A stretch of 47,912 bases of DNA from Methanolobus sp. (GTDB taxonomy: Archaea > Halobacteriota > Methanosarcinia > Methanosarcinales > Methanosarcinaceae): positions 1 to 47,912 of the forward strand of contig NZ_JADQBZ010000009.1 in the NCBI RefSeq assembly GCF_016278365.1, in the 5' to 3' direction. The notes under the pieces were generated by a model that saw nothing but the letters and a program-made list of their open reading frames with translations, did not search any database and was not told where the DNA came from. Every line of letters begins with the position of its first letter. The first letter of the stretch is position 1. Below, piece by piece: positions 10,122-17,265 of this stretch. Made by a program: the position numbers and the translations under genes.

Positions 10122-10353
10122 TGTAGAACTCTCCATACTGGTATGATGACAAATCAGTGATATGGCAAGGCAATTTTTTGGAAGTTGCTCTCTTCAAGCT
10201 TCCGCACAATGACAGTTTTTAGGCAATGTGACTTCCTGCACATCTTTTTTTCGCCATCTGTCGCCAAATGCCATGTTTAATTGTGTACAATCGATTAATG
10301 ACTATTTAGTCTTTCGGTAATTTACAGCGTGAATTTAATTAAAATCATTTTTA

Positions 10354-10364
10354 TTTATATAAGG
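10354..10364 (-). promoter_or_regulatory. Probable promoter of the porGDAB operon with long leader
   Basis: The minus strand reads ccttatataaa, a strong archaeal TATA box. No better box is visible closer to porG (start at 10121), so transcription would begin near 10330 and leave about 210 nt untranslated. No reading frame of note lies in that leader. Confidence 0.5.
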
Positions 10365-10389
10365 TTAAAAAGACAATAATAAATTTTCA

Positions 10390-11343
10390 TTATGCATCGG
10401 CACACATTTCTCTCACACTTTCTATGATTCCTTCAATATCCTTTGCATCTGCAATCCTGTTCCTGATGTTCTTACCCCCGCGAATTCCCTTTGTGAACCA
10501 TTGGGCATGAGACCTCAGATTGACCGTATCTGTCAGATCATATTCCTCAAGAAGTTTCAGGTATTTCTCAAGGTCCGCAGTCCTCTGACTGCACTCATTA
10601 TATTCCAGTATTTCCCCTGTCTTCAGGTAGTGAGAGATCCTCCTGAAGAGAAAAGGATTCCCCATTGCCGCCCTTCCTATCATAATTCCGTCACAGCCGG
10701 TGTACTCAAGAGTTTCTCTTGCAGATGTCTCATCAATGATATCACCATTGACGATAACAGGTATGGCTACTTCGCACTTGATTCTCTTAGCATATTCATG
10801 GTTGGCTTTTCCGGCGTACTGTTGCTGTTGTGTCCTGCCATGGACAGTTATTGCACATGCACCTGCTTTCTCGATAAGGCCTGCTATCTGTACCGTTCTC
10901 TCTATATCTTCCAGCACGCGTATCTTTGCTGTTACGGGCGTGGAGACTGTTTCGCAGAGCTCCTTCACGATACTGTATATAAGTTCAGGTGATTGTAACA
11001 GGGCTGCCCCGGATCCGTCTTTTACGAGCAAATGGGCAGGACAGCCGAAATTGACATCTATTATATCGGGCTGGTATGTTTCCTCTATCTTCAGGGCTGC
11101 CCTGGATATGATGTCAGGAGAATTGCCGAATATCTGTATCCCGAAAGGCTTCTCGTCCTTACAGCTTAAACCCCGGCTGAAGGCTTTTGAGCTTTCATGG
11201 ATAACAGCATCAGAACTTATCATTTCTGAATAGGTCATTGATGCGCCGTAGTTCCTGCACATCAGGCGAAAAGGAATGTTTGTAACATTTGCCATGGGGG
11301 CAAGAAAGATATTTCCGGGAAAATGCACTTTTTCTATCTTCAT
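10390..11343 (-). CDS. tRNA-dihydrouridine synthase
   Basis: This 317-residue Dus-family flavoprotein has the expected motifs in order: LAPMANVTNIPFRLM (FMN phosphate barrel start), QIFGNSPD, NFGCPAHLLVKDGSGAALL with the catalytic Cys, ITVHGRTQQQQYAGKA and IVNGDI...GIMIGRAAMGNPFLF. It reduces selected uridines in the tRNA D-loop using FMN and NAD(P)H. The length is usual. Which uridines are targeted cannot be told. It stands between the por promoter and the rightward UPF0200 operon. Confidence 0.92.
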   Translation of the reverse strand: MKIEKVHFPGNIFLAPMANVTNIPFRLMCRNYGASMTYSEMISSDAVIHESSKAFSRGLSCKDEKPFGIQIFGNSPDIISRAALKIEETYQPDIIDVNFGCPAHLLVKDGSGAALLQSPELIYSIVKELCETVSTPVTAKIRVLEDIERTVQIAGLIEKAGACAITVHGRTQQQQYAGKANHEYAKRIKCEVAIPVIVNGDIIDETSARETLEYTGCDGIMIGRAAMGNPFLFRRISHYLKTGEILEYNECSQRTADLEKYLKLLEEYDLTDTVNLRSHAQWFTKGIRGGKNIRNRIADAKDIEGIIESVREMCADA

Positions 11344-11444
11344 GCGGTCCTTCTTGGTCCTTTATTTTTTCATAGTAATGTCATTTGTAACAGTTTCATG
11401 ACAAGATCGCAGAGTATCTGTGAATGTTGTATCGATGGGGATAC

Positions 11445-11455
11445 TAATATATAAG
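11445..11455 (+). promoter_or_regulatory. TATA box of the UPF0200-UPF0201-isomerase operon
   Basis: taatatataag lies about 97 nt before the first start codon. Transcription would begin near 11475, leaving a leader of about 65 nt that ends in the ribosome-binding site CAGGT. Confidence 0.45.
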
Positions 11456-11541
11456 TAGAATGTATGGGAAAAGACCTATACAACAGGATATCGAAAAATT
11501 CTTTTACAAATTACTATCTACAAATTATGACAGGTTATTAA

Positions 11542-12087
11542 ATGACGAAGATTTTAGCTTTTGTAGGTATGCCGGCTTCAGGAAAGTCAGAGGCATCTTC
11601 TGTATTGCGCAATAAAGGTATCACCGTGATAAATATGGGTGATGTCATTCGGGAGGAAGTAGTGCGCAGGGGCCTTGAACCGACGGATATGAACACAGGA
11701 GGTATTGGCACCGAGATGCGTGAAAAGGAAGGCCGTGCAGTGGTAGCCAGACGCTGTGTCCCGAAGATCAGGGCTACAGGCGAGGATCTCATTGCTATAG
11801 ACGGTGTAAGGAGTGTTCCTGAGGTCGAATGCTTCAAAGAGGCCTTCGGAAATGATTTCACACTGGTTTCCATTGATTCCGACCTTGATACGCGCTTCAT
11901 GCGGGTGAAAGCACGTGGCAGGAGCGACGATATGCAGGATATCAGTGCCCTGAAAGTGAGAGATGAGCGCGAACTTGGCTGGGGTATGGGAGAAGCTATG
12001 AAAATAGCTGATGTGGTGATCACCAATAATGATACCTTGGAAGAATTCAGGGAAAAGATCGCAGCACTGGTGGGACGGGCACAATGA
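11542..12087 (+). CDS. UPF0200 family P-loop nucleotide kinase-like protein
   Basis: This 181-residue protein begins with a Walker A loop, FVGMPASGKSEAS, followed by the adenylate-kinase-like NMGDVIREEV. It matches the archaeal UPF0200 family, related to nucleoside-monophosphate and dephospho-CoA kinases, with a lid region RVKARGRSDD. The substrate is not established to my knowledge. It overlaps the next gene by 4 nt (ATGA), so it is translationally coupled to the UPF0201 gene; this pairing hints at a shared role in nucleotide or RNA metabolism. Confidence 0.85.
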   Translation: MTKILAFVGMPASGKSEASSVLRNKGITVINMGDVIREEVVRRGLEPTDMNTGGIGTEMREKEGRAVVARRCVPKIRATGEDLIAIDGVRSVPEVECFKEAFGNDFTLVSIDSDLDTRFMRVKARGRSDDMQDISALKVRDERELGWGMGEAMKIADVVITNNDTLEEFREKIAALVGRAQ

Positions 12088-12527
12088 TAAAAACCACAGT
12101 TACGGCAAAGGCCAATCCAACTGAAGACAGGGAAGTGGTGTATGAAGCTATAAAGAAGATGTTCCCGGAAAATGAGCCCATCTATGAGGAACTGTCCGAG
12201 CACAGCGGCACCTTCTCACTGGTAGGCGATATTCATTCTCTTGTGAATATCCATTATCAGATAAGACAGGAACAGATCATCGACACGGCACGCACCCAGT
12301 TGTCCAAGAGCGTTTCAAGAGATGGGAAATCGACCTTTTTTATCCTCAGCAAGCAGGTGGCTACCGTAGGGCGCCTGAATTTTCCTGCACAGAAGGAACC
12401 ACTGGGTTCAATAGAAATAAGCATCGAGGCAGACTCACCTGAAGAGCTTGTGAGGTTCTTTGACTGGCTGACGCCTCCCACGGAGAACGGCATACCCGAT
12501 TTTGAGTTAGATATAACAAGTGTTTGA
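12084..12527 (+). CDS. UPF0201 family protein, predicted RNA-binding
   Basis: This 147-residue archaeal protein matches the UPF0201 (COG1325) family: an N-terminal strand TTVTAKANPTEDREVV, a central helical part IRQEQIIDTARTQLSKS, and the C-terminal GSIEISIEADSPEELVRFFDWLTPPT. The fold is described as resembling an RNA-binding ribosomal-protein-like domain, but the function is unknown. It starts inside the UPF0200 stop (ATGA) and is followed by the isomerase 12 nt later. Confidence 0.85.
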   Translation: MIKTTVTAKANPTEDREVVYEAIKKMFPENEPIYEELSEHSGTFSLVGDIHSLVNIHYQIRQEQIIDTARTQLSKSVSRDGKSTFFILSKQVATVGRLNFPAQKEPLGSIEISIEADSPEELVRFFDWLTPPTENGIPDFELDITSV

Positions 12528-12539
12528 GGCTTACTGATC

Positions 12540-13316
12540 ATGAGGATAAGGAACCTGAGCTTCTCAACCCGTTCGATTGTGGGCCCGTCCTTTGAATGGG
12601 TAGCTGAGCTTGAGGATATGGGTTATTCCGGCTGGGAGATGGTCCAGGAAGGCTCCCAATGCCTGACTCCCGGGAATCTCGGACACGTCCGGAATATCCT
12701 GGAAACCACAGGCCTGCAGCTGAGTATCCACCTGCCTTTTTCCGATATGAACCTTGCAAGTCTCAATCCCGGCATCCTGGCTGAGATCATGCGCCAGATG
12801 CAAGGTCACCTGGAACTTGCTTCCGGCCTTGCCGGGATTGCCGTACTGCACCCCGGCTACCTTTCCCCATACGGTGCAAGACTGCCTGAGAGATGCTGGC
12901 AGACAAGCATATCCTCCATGCAGGCCCTGTGTGATTTTTCAGCGGATCTGGATATTGTTATTGCTATTGAGAATATGCCAAACCTCCCCAAGATATTTGG
13001 CAAATATCCCGACGAGATGGTGGATATGATCGACCAGGTGGACAGGAAGAATGCAGGCATGACCCTTGACCTTGGACATGCCAATACCATGGGTCTGGTA
13101 GACGAGTTCCTTGAGAAGTGCCTGGATAAGATAAGCCACGTGCATATCCATGACAACCATGGCAGCCATGATGAGCACCTTCCTCTGGGACAGGGCAGCA
13201 TCGACTGGAAAATGGTCATGGAAAAACTTTCCGACTATAAGGGACTCATGGTCACTGAGATGAGCAGCCTTGAGGAAGGTGCACAGTGCATAGAATATCT
13301 CAGTAACATCAGTTAA
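12540..13316 (+). CDS. Sugar phosphate isomerase/epimerase-like TIM-barrel protein
   Basis: This 258-residue AP-endonuclease-2/xylose-isomerase-like barrel has visible metal ligands: His in IAVLHPGYLS, Glu in VIAIENMPN, Asp/His in MTLDLGHANTMG and the His cluster HVHIHDNHGSHDEHLPLGQG. The final Glu is in VTEMSS. These fit either a sugar isomerase/epimerase or an endonuclease IV relative; the absence of the longer Nfo motifs favours the former. The substrate is unknown. It is the third gene of the UPF0200-UPF0201 operon. Confidence 0.82.
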   Translation: MRIRNLSFSTRSIVGPSFEWVAELEDMGYSGWEMVQEGSQCLTPGNLGHVRNILETTGLQLSIHLPFSDMNLASLNPGILAEIMRQMQGHLELASGLAGIAVLHPGYLSPYGARLPERCWQTSISSMQALCDFSADLDIVIAIENMPNLPKIFGKYPDEMVDMIDQVDRKNAGMTLDLGHANTMGLVDEFLEKCLDKISHVHIHDNHGSHDEHLPLGQGSIDWKMVMEKLSDYKGLMVTEMSSLEEGAQCIEYLSNIS

Positions 13317-13337
13317 TAAAAAAATTCACCTGTTAGC

Positions 13338-13517
13338 TTATTTGTTCTCCTCTTCCAGCCTGCCGTGCCTTCTGTCTATCTCATCCATCATATCCAGCAT
13401 CTTACGTACGGCTGTCCTTATGGCATCTGCCTGGGATACGAATTTCTTATCATTGCCGACATGACGGTTGAGGTCGTCAAGGAGTTCCTGAGGAATATCA
13501 AGACTTACTTTTGGCAT
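13338..13517 (-). CDS. Ribbon-helix-helix (CopG/MetJ-type) transcriptional regulator
   Basis: This 59-residue protein starts at ATG 13517, just after AAGGTGAG. The N-terminal strand MPKVSLDIPQELLDDLNRHV and the helix pair FVSQADAIRTAVRKMLD are a textbook ribbon-helix-helix DNA-binding dimer fold. The C-terminal tail is charged and helical. There is no adjacent toxin gene, so a toxin-antitoxin role is not indicated. The target is unknown. It is convergent with the isomerase gene. Confidence 0.85.
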   Translation of the reverse strand: MPKVSLDIPQELLDDLNRHVGNDKKFVSQADAIRTAVRKMLDMMDEIDRRHGRLEEENK

Positions 13518-13682
13518 GTTCTCACCTTTTTCAAGAAAATAAACCACATTGAACTGATTGGATTTAATGCTTTAGCAACCACGTTCAGAGATCATAGTAG
13601 GAATATCACTAAAGAAGAAAACAAAGAATGGAATAAACAAAAATCTAATACAAATCTGATACTGTGTATTATAATTTTAATG

Positions 13683-13756
13683 CGAGCCGGAAGGGAGTTG
13701 AACCCTTGGCCTACGGATTAAGAGTCCGTCGCTCTGCCTGGCTAAGCTACCGGCCC
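13683..13756 (-). tRNA. tRNA-Lys (anticodon CTT)
   Basis: The 74-nt gene folds as a class I tRNA. The acceptor arms GGGCCGG and CCGGCTC pair with one G-T wobble. The D-arm is GCTTAGCCAGGCAGAGC, the anticodon arm ACGGA-CTCTTAA-TCCGT gives anticodon CTT, and the T-arm is AAGGG-TTCAACT-CCCTT. The discriminator base is G, the terminal CCA is not encoded, and there is no intron. Confidence 0.96.
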
Positions 13757-13800
13757 GCGTTGAATAACTAACTGAGCGAGACTTCCATACGTACTTTCCT

Positions 13801-13810
13801 CATATATACG
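13801..13810 (-). promoter_or_regulatory. TATA box/BRE for tRNA-Lys
   Basis: On the minus strand cgtatatatg is directly preceded by an A-rich ccgaaa stretch that looks like a BRE. The predicted start is about 23 nt before the mature tRNA, leaving a short 5' leader for RNase P. Confidence 0.6.
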
Positions 13811-13839
13811 TTTCGGTGAAGATGAATGAGGCATGAATT

Positions 13840-15696
13840 TCAAACATGCCTCACCACACACTTTGACAGTCCGATGATCTCCACCATGTCACTGTTGTCG
13901 GGGCTCTGCACTATCATCTGCCCTTTCTTCAGGTATGGGATGCGCTTCTCAAACTCTTTTTTGACCTTCATTGTACCGATGGCTGCGTCATTGCTGAGAT
14001 TAAGGATGATACGCGTGTTAATTTGCTTGAAGACGGTATCATCGATGTCCTGTGGATCCTGGGTAATAAGGAAAAGTCCTAAACCTTCCTTTCTGCCCTG
14101 GCGGGCAGCATCGGCAAACTTGGAGATGAGTTTCCTTGAATGCTCACCGGATGCGCCGGCAAGGTAGCGGTGGGCCTCGTCAAGGCCCAGGATTATGGGC
14201 GTTTCCTTGACCGCAGCATCTCCGGATGTGCTCAGTTTGTTATCCACTATCGTGCTCATCAGGGTGAGTGTGATCAGGTCGCGTATCCGGGAGCTTGTAA
14301 TGTATTCTGTTGGGAAGACGCTTACCTGGCCCGGCTTGAATATCTGGCCCAGTATCTCGCTGATAGGTCTTGCCGGCTGGTCGAACACCCTTGCAAGGGT
14401 GCGGTTCTTCACCCTGCGGACAATGCCGTCAAAGGAGGATTCGTGTATCTTACCGCTTTCCACGTAATGGTCCCTGGTTCTGTCGTCCCCGATAAAGTCT
14501 GTGAAGCCGTTGTAAGTGTGCTGACCAGTCTTCTTGAAGTAATCGTCCAGCAGCAGGTCAACACCAACGTACTGGAGCTCGGTCATGCCCACCGGTGCAA
14601 TAAGCCATGAATTGTAGCGTACCATCTCAAAAGGTATAGTGAACTCTACCTGCTCCGCTCTAGACCTGCCTTTATAAGCCTCTCCATCCACCTTTGCAAC
14701 AAAGGTCCGCGTGTTTTTGCAGGCCCCGAAATTAACCTTCTCTGCCCTGAAAATGAAATTATCATCTGTGGCCAGCTCGGGATTGTCTTCGAACATCTGG
14801 GAATATTCATCCTGAGGGTCCATGATAACAAGACAGGGATTCTTCCTTTCCTCTGAGCCCCGCAGTTTGTACCTGTTATCATCGTTCATGAACTGGCGCA
14901 GGATGTTCTTCGTAAGGAAGGTCTTTCCGGTACCGGTACTGCCACAGACCAGCATGTGCCTGAATATCAGGGGATCGCCCATGGAATAATCGTTCCTGAG
15001 ATAATAAGGGACAGTGGGCGGTACTGCATGGGTTTTGACAAGCTCCCCGCCCACGCTCAGGTGTCCAAGGAATATTCCTTCCCCGGGAATGTTAAGCCCG
15101 GTCTGTATCTTGGCCTTCTCGGTAACGGGCATTATGGGTGTGTTAGGACGCGGTATCCTGTCCCCCATCCTTCTTGCAAGGAAACTGCCATTCTTTGTTT
15201 TCTGCTCGTAGAGTATGCATATAGGATCAAGACAGGCCAGGAATTTGTAGTCGACTTCGTCCGTATCGTTGAACTGAAGCATTCTCCGTGAGTGGATCTC
15301 AGTGGCATCATCCACTGAATATTCCTGGACGTATTGCAGTTTCCATATCCTGGCAAAAAGATCCTCGTCTCCGTAAGGTACTATGACATAGGTCCCAAGG
15401 CGCACGTTCCTGCGACAGGAAGTTGTGATATATCCTGTTATCTTTGCCCCGGTGTCTGTTATTTCCAGAGGCTCAAAACCGGTTGTGATAATCCCAAGAG
15501 CGCTTTCGGATCCATTGCCTGATGCACTTTCTGTGACACTGTCGCAGGGCTCATAATCCTCAAAAGGGTGCTGTTTATCCTCAACGGGAAGATTTTTTTC
15601 CCCGGAATTGTTTTCATTGGTCCTTATAACCACTTTTGTTGTTCCGGTGCCGCTGCTGACCCTGGAAACAAAAGAAAGTATATCCTCATCTCTCAT
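13840..15696 (-). CDS. HerA-like FtsK/DUF87 ATPase (DNA translocase)
   Basis: This 618-residue protein has a HerA-like N-terminal beta-barrel (about residues 75-160) and a RecA-like motor with Walker A GSTGTGKT (252-259), Walker B region CLVIMDPQDEYS and a second acidic motif PIILGLDEAHRYLAG. The end of the motor reads GLGLFLITQDPQDID. HerA-type hexamers work with NurA nuclease in DNA end resection. The protein is longer than canonical HerA (about 500) because of an acidic, low-complexity N-terminal tail. It starts inside the end of the NurA-like gene (11-nt overlap). Confidence 0.85.
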   Translation of the reverse strand: MRDEDILSFVSRVSSGTGTTKVVIRTNENNSGEKNLPVEDKQHPFEDYEPCDSVTESASGNGSESALGIITTGFEPLEITDTGAKITGYITTSCRRNVRLGTYVIVPYGDEDLFARIWKLQYVQEYSVDDATEIHSRRMLQFNDTDEVDYKFLACLDPICILYEQKTKNGSFLARRMGDRIPRPNTPIMPVTEKAKIQTGLNIPGEGIFLGHLSVGGELVKTHAVPPTVPYYLRNDYSMGDPLIFRHMLVCGSTGTGKTFLTKNILRQFMNDDNRYKLRGSEERKNPCLVIMDPQDEYSQMFEDNPELATDDNFIFRAEKVNFGACKNTRTFVAKVDGEAYKGRSRAEQVEFTIPFEMVRYNSWLIAPVGMTELQYVGVDLLLDDYFKKTGQHTYNGFTDFIGDDRTRDHYVESGKIHESSFDGIVRRVKNRTLARVFDQPARPISEILGQIFKPGQVSVFPTEYITSSRIRDLITLTLMSTIVDNKLSTSGDAAVKETPIILGLDEAHRYLAGASGEHSRKLISKFADAARQGRKEGLGLFLITQDPQDIDDTVFKQINTRIILNLSNDAAIGTMKVKKEFEKRIPYLKKGQMIVQSPDNSDMVEIIGLSKCVVRHV

Positions 15697-16969
15697 CCGT
15701 TTTGCCCCATCTTATATCGTTATAGGTTGTGTCTATCCTTGAATTCCTGAATCTGTCTATTATCAGGCGTTTCTCAGATATCTGTATCTTTGCCAGGGAA
15801 TCAGCCTTTGCCAGGGTCCTTGGTATGCCGTTCAGTGCTATGTCATAGAGTACTTTTCTTGTGATAAGGTTCCTCATTTCCTCGTCCTTCACAAGGCCGT
15901 AGGGAGACTCTATCTTGAATATCGTGTTCATGGAAGGCACCAGGACCATAAAGAACGCAAGTGCATAGTCCTCTGCAGGGAACTTGTGGTTAAGCTTATC
16001 CCTGACAAGAGGTGATGTGGCATTCAACATTTTCTCATAGAACTGGTTTGGCTGCATGAACCAGTTAGTATACATTATATATTTTCTTGCATCAGAGCCC
16101 CTCATGCCTGCTCTCTCCGGGGACAGCGCATTCTTGAAGAATTGCGCATCCAGCAGCCAGGGCAGATCAAGTTCCTTTTCCTGTTTTTTCAGGGCCTGCA
16201 TCACCTGCATGTCCTCGGGGTTCTTGACAAAACCCACCAGAGGCCTGCGCTTTTCCATGTGGTGATCCATGATGTCAATGTAGTTCTGCATGATCTTCGT
16301 GCAATGGGGATCGGTGCGTACCTGAATATCTTCCGATGGCACAACCATCCAGTACATCAGTCTCTTGGGATATATGGGGCCGTCCATTATGAAGAAACTG
16401 CCATCCTCCATCCGCTCACGCATCCATAATATATGCTCGGATTCGCAGAGATACAAAGCGATATCATGCAGCATATCGTTGACTTTCTTATTCAGTGTAC
16501 CCGGCTGGATGCGTATTATCTTCTTGCGTCCCGCCCCGGAATCGAAATATTCCCATCCCGGGATAGTACTGATCGCGACCTTCTGGCTGGCAGTGTATGT
16601 AGCTGCCACTATGGTGCGCATATTATGTGTATCCAGGTTTGTAGGTGTCGATGTCATGGCGCAGTGACAAAAATCAACGTACAGTCCGTTATCGAATGTT
16701 TTTGCGGTCGTACTTCCACTGTCACAGGCATAACAGATATTAAAAGGGTCTTTGGAGCCTGTCATCCTTTCGATACTTGCTCTCCCTCTTTTCACTTTTC
16801 CGATGGCCTTAAGGATGATCTTGCCGTCGTACCTTAGTTCCTTAAGCAGTCCCAGGATATCGGATACAGAATCATTGTCATCACTCTCAGGATCCTCCTT
16901 TTTAAGACAGGAGTCTATACGTGACACAAGATCATGCATCTCTTTTATATGAACCGGCTCAAGGGTCAT
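15686..16969 (-). CDS. NurA-like nuclease domain protein, partner of the HerA-like ATPase
   Basis: This 427-residue protein has an N-terminal helical segment (residues 1-70) and then a NurA-type RNase-H-like core starting with YACDSGSTTAKTF, where the Asp of the DxS motif would bind metal. Later blocks include DGSFFIMDGPIY and YALAFFMVLVP. NurA is a 5'-3' exonuclease and single-strand endonuclease stimulated by HerA. The overlap with the ATPase gene supports a functional pair. There is no mre11-rad50 nearby, unlike the classic cluster, so this may be a separate paralogous set. The nuclease call rests mainly on context and the DxS motif. Confidence 0.7.
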   Translation of the reverse strand: MTLEPVHIKEMHDLVSRIDSCLKKEDPESDDNDSVSDILGLLKELRYDGKIILKAIGKVKRGRASIERMTGSKDPFNICYACDSGSTTAKTFDNGLYVDFCHCAMTSTPTNLDTHNMRTIVAATYTASQKVAISTIPGWEYFDSGAGRKKIIRIQPGTLNKKVNDMLHDIALYLCESEHILWMRERMEDGSFFIMDGPIYPKRLMYWMVVPSEDIQVRTDPHCTKIMQNYIDIMDHHMEKRRPLVGFVKNPEDMQVMQALKKQEKELDLPWLLDAQFFKNALSPERAGMRGSDARKYIMYTNWFMQPNQFYEKMLNATSPLVRDKLNHKFPAEDYALAFFMVLVPSMNTIFKIESPYGLVKDEEMRNLITRKVLYDIALNGIPRTLAKADSLAKIQISEKRLIIDRFRNSRIDTTYNDIRWGKTDER

Positions 16970-17172
16970 GGAATAGGATAGTTTCCGCGTAGTATAATAT
17001 CATTGTGGCCCGGCAGGTGGATATTCCTTTCAGGGAGGTGTCCGGGTGAGATTGTAAACTTAATTTAATATTTTTCATCATTCCATAGTTTTAATTTAGC
17101 TCCATTAAGTGCTCTTCTCTAAAAACAAATCAAGTTAACTTACTTGCTGATAAAGTCCATTTTTTAAAAACT

Positions 17173-17180
17173 CTTATATA
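17173..17180 (+). promoter_or_regulatory. TATA box of the sodium:solute symporter gene
   Basis: cttatata lies about 93 nt before the start codon; the predicted leader is about 65 nt and contains a perfect 7-bp hairpin. Confidence 0.5.
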
Positions 17181-17213
17181 GGAACCTTGATAAGATATAT
17201 CAGTTATAAACAC

Positions 17214-17241
17214 GGCTTCTATATGTCATTCTACAGAAGCC
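17214..17241 (+). promoter_or_regulatory. Hairpin in the symporter 5' leader
   Basis: ggcttct (17214-17220) and agaagcc (17235-17241) pair perfectly around a 14-nt loop. The hairpin ends 11 nt before the gaggt ribosome-binding site (about 17253-17257), so it could affect ribosome access or message stability. No matching riboswitch family is recognised. Confidence 0.4.
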
Positions 17242-17265
17242 TCATAGATAAAAGAGGTTGTAGTT

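Noticed and set aside
11538-12203. A 221-codon open frame on the minus strand over the UPF0200 gene
   Set aside because: It is Ser/Thr-rich mirror sequence of a coupled operon with clear motifs on the plus strand.
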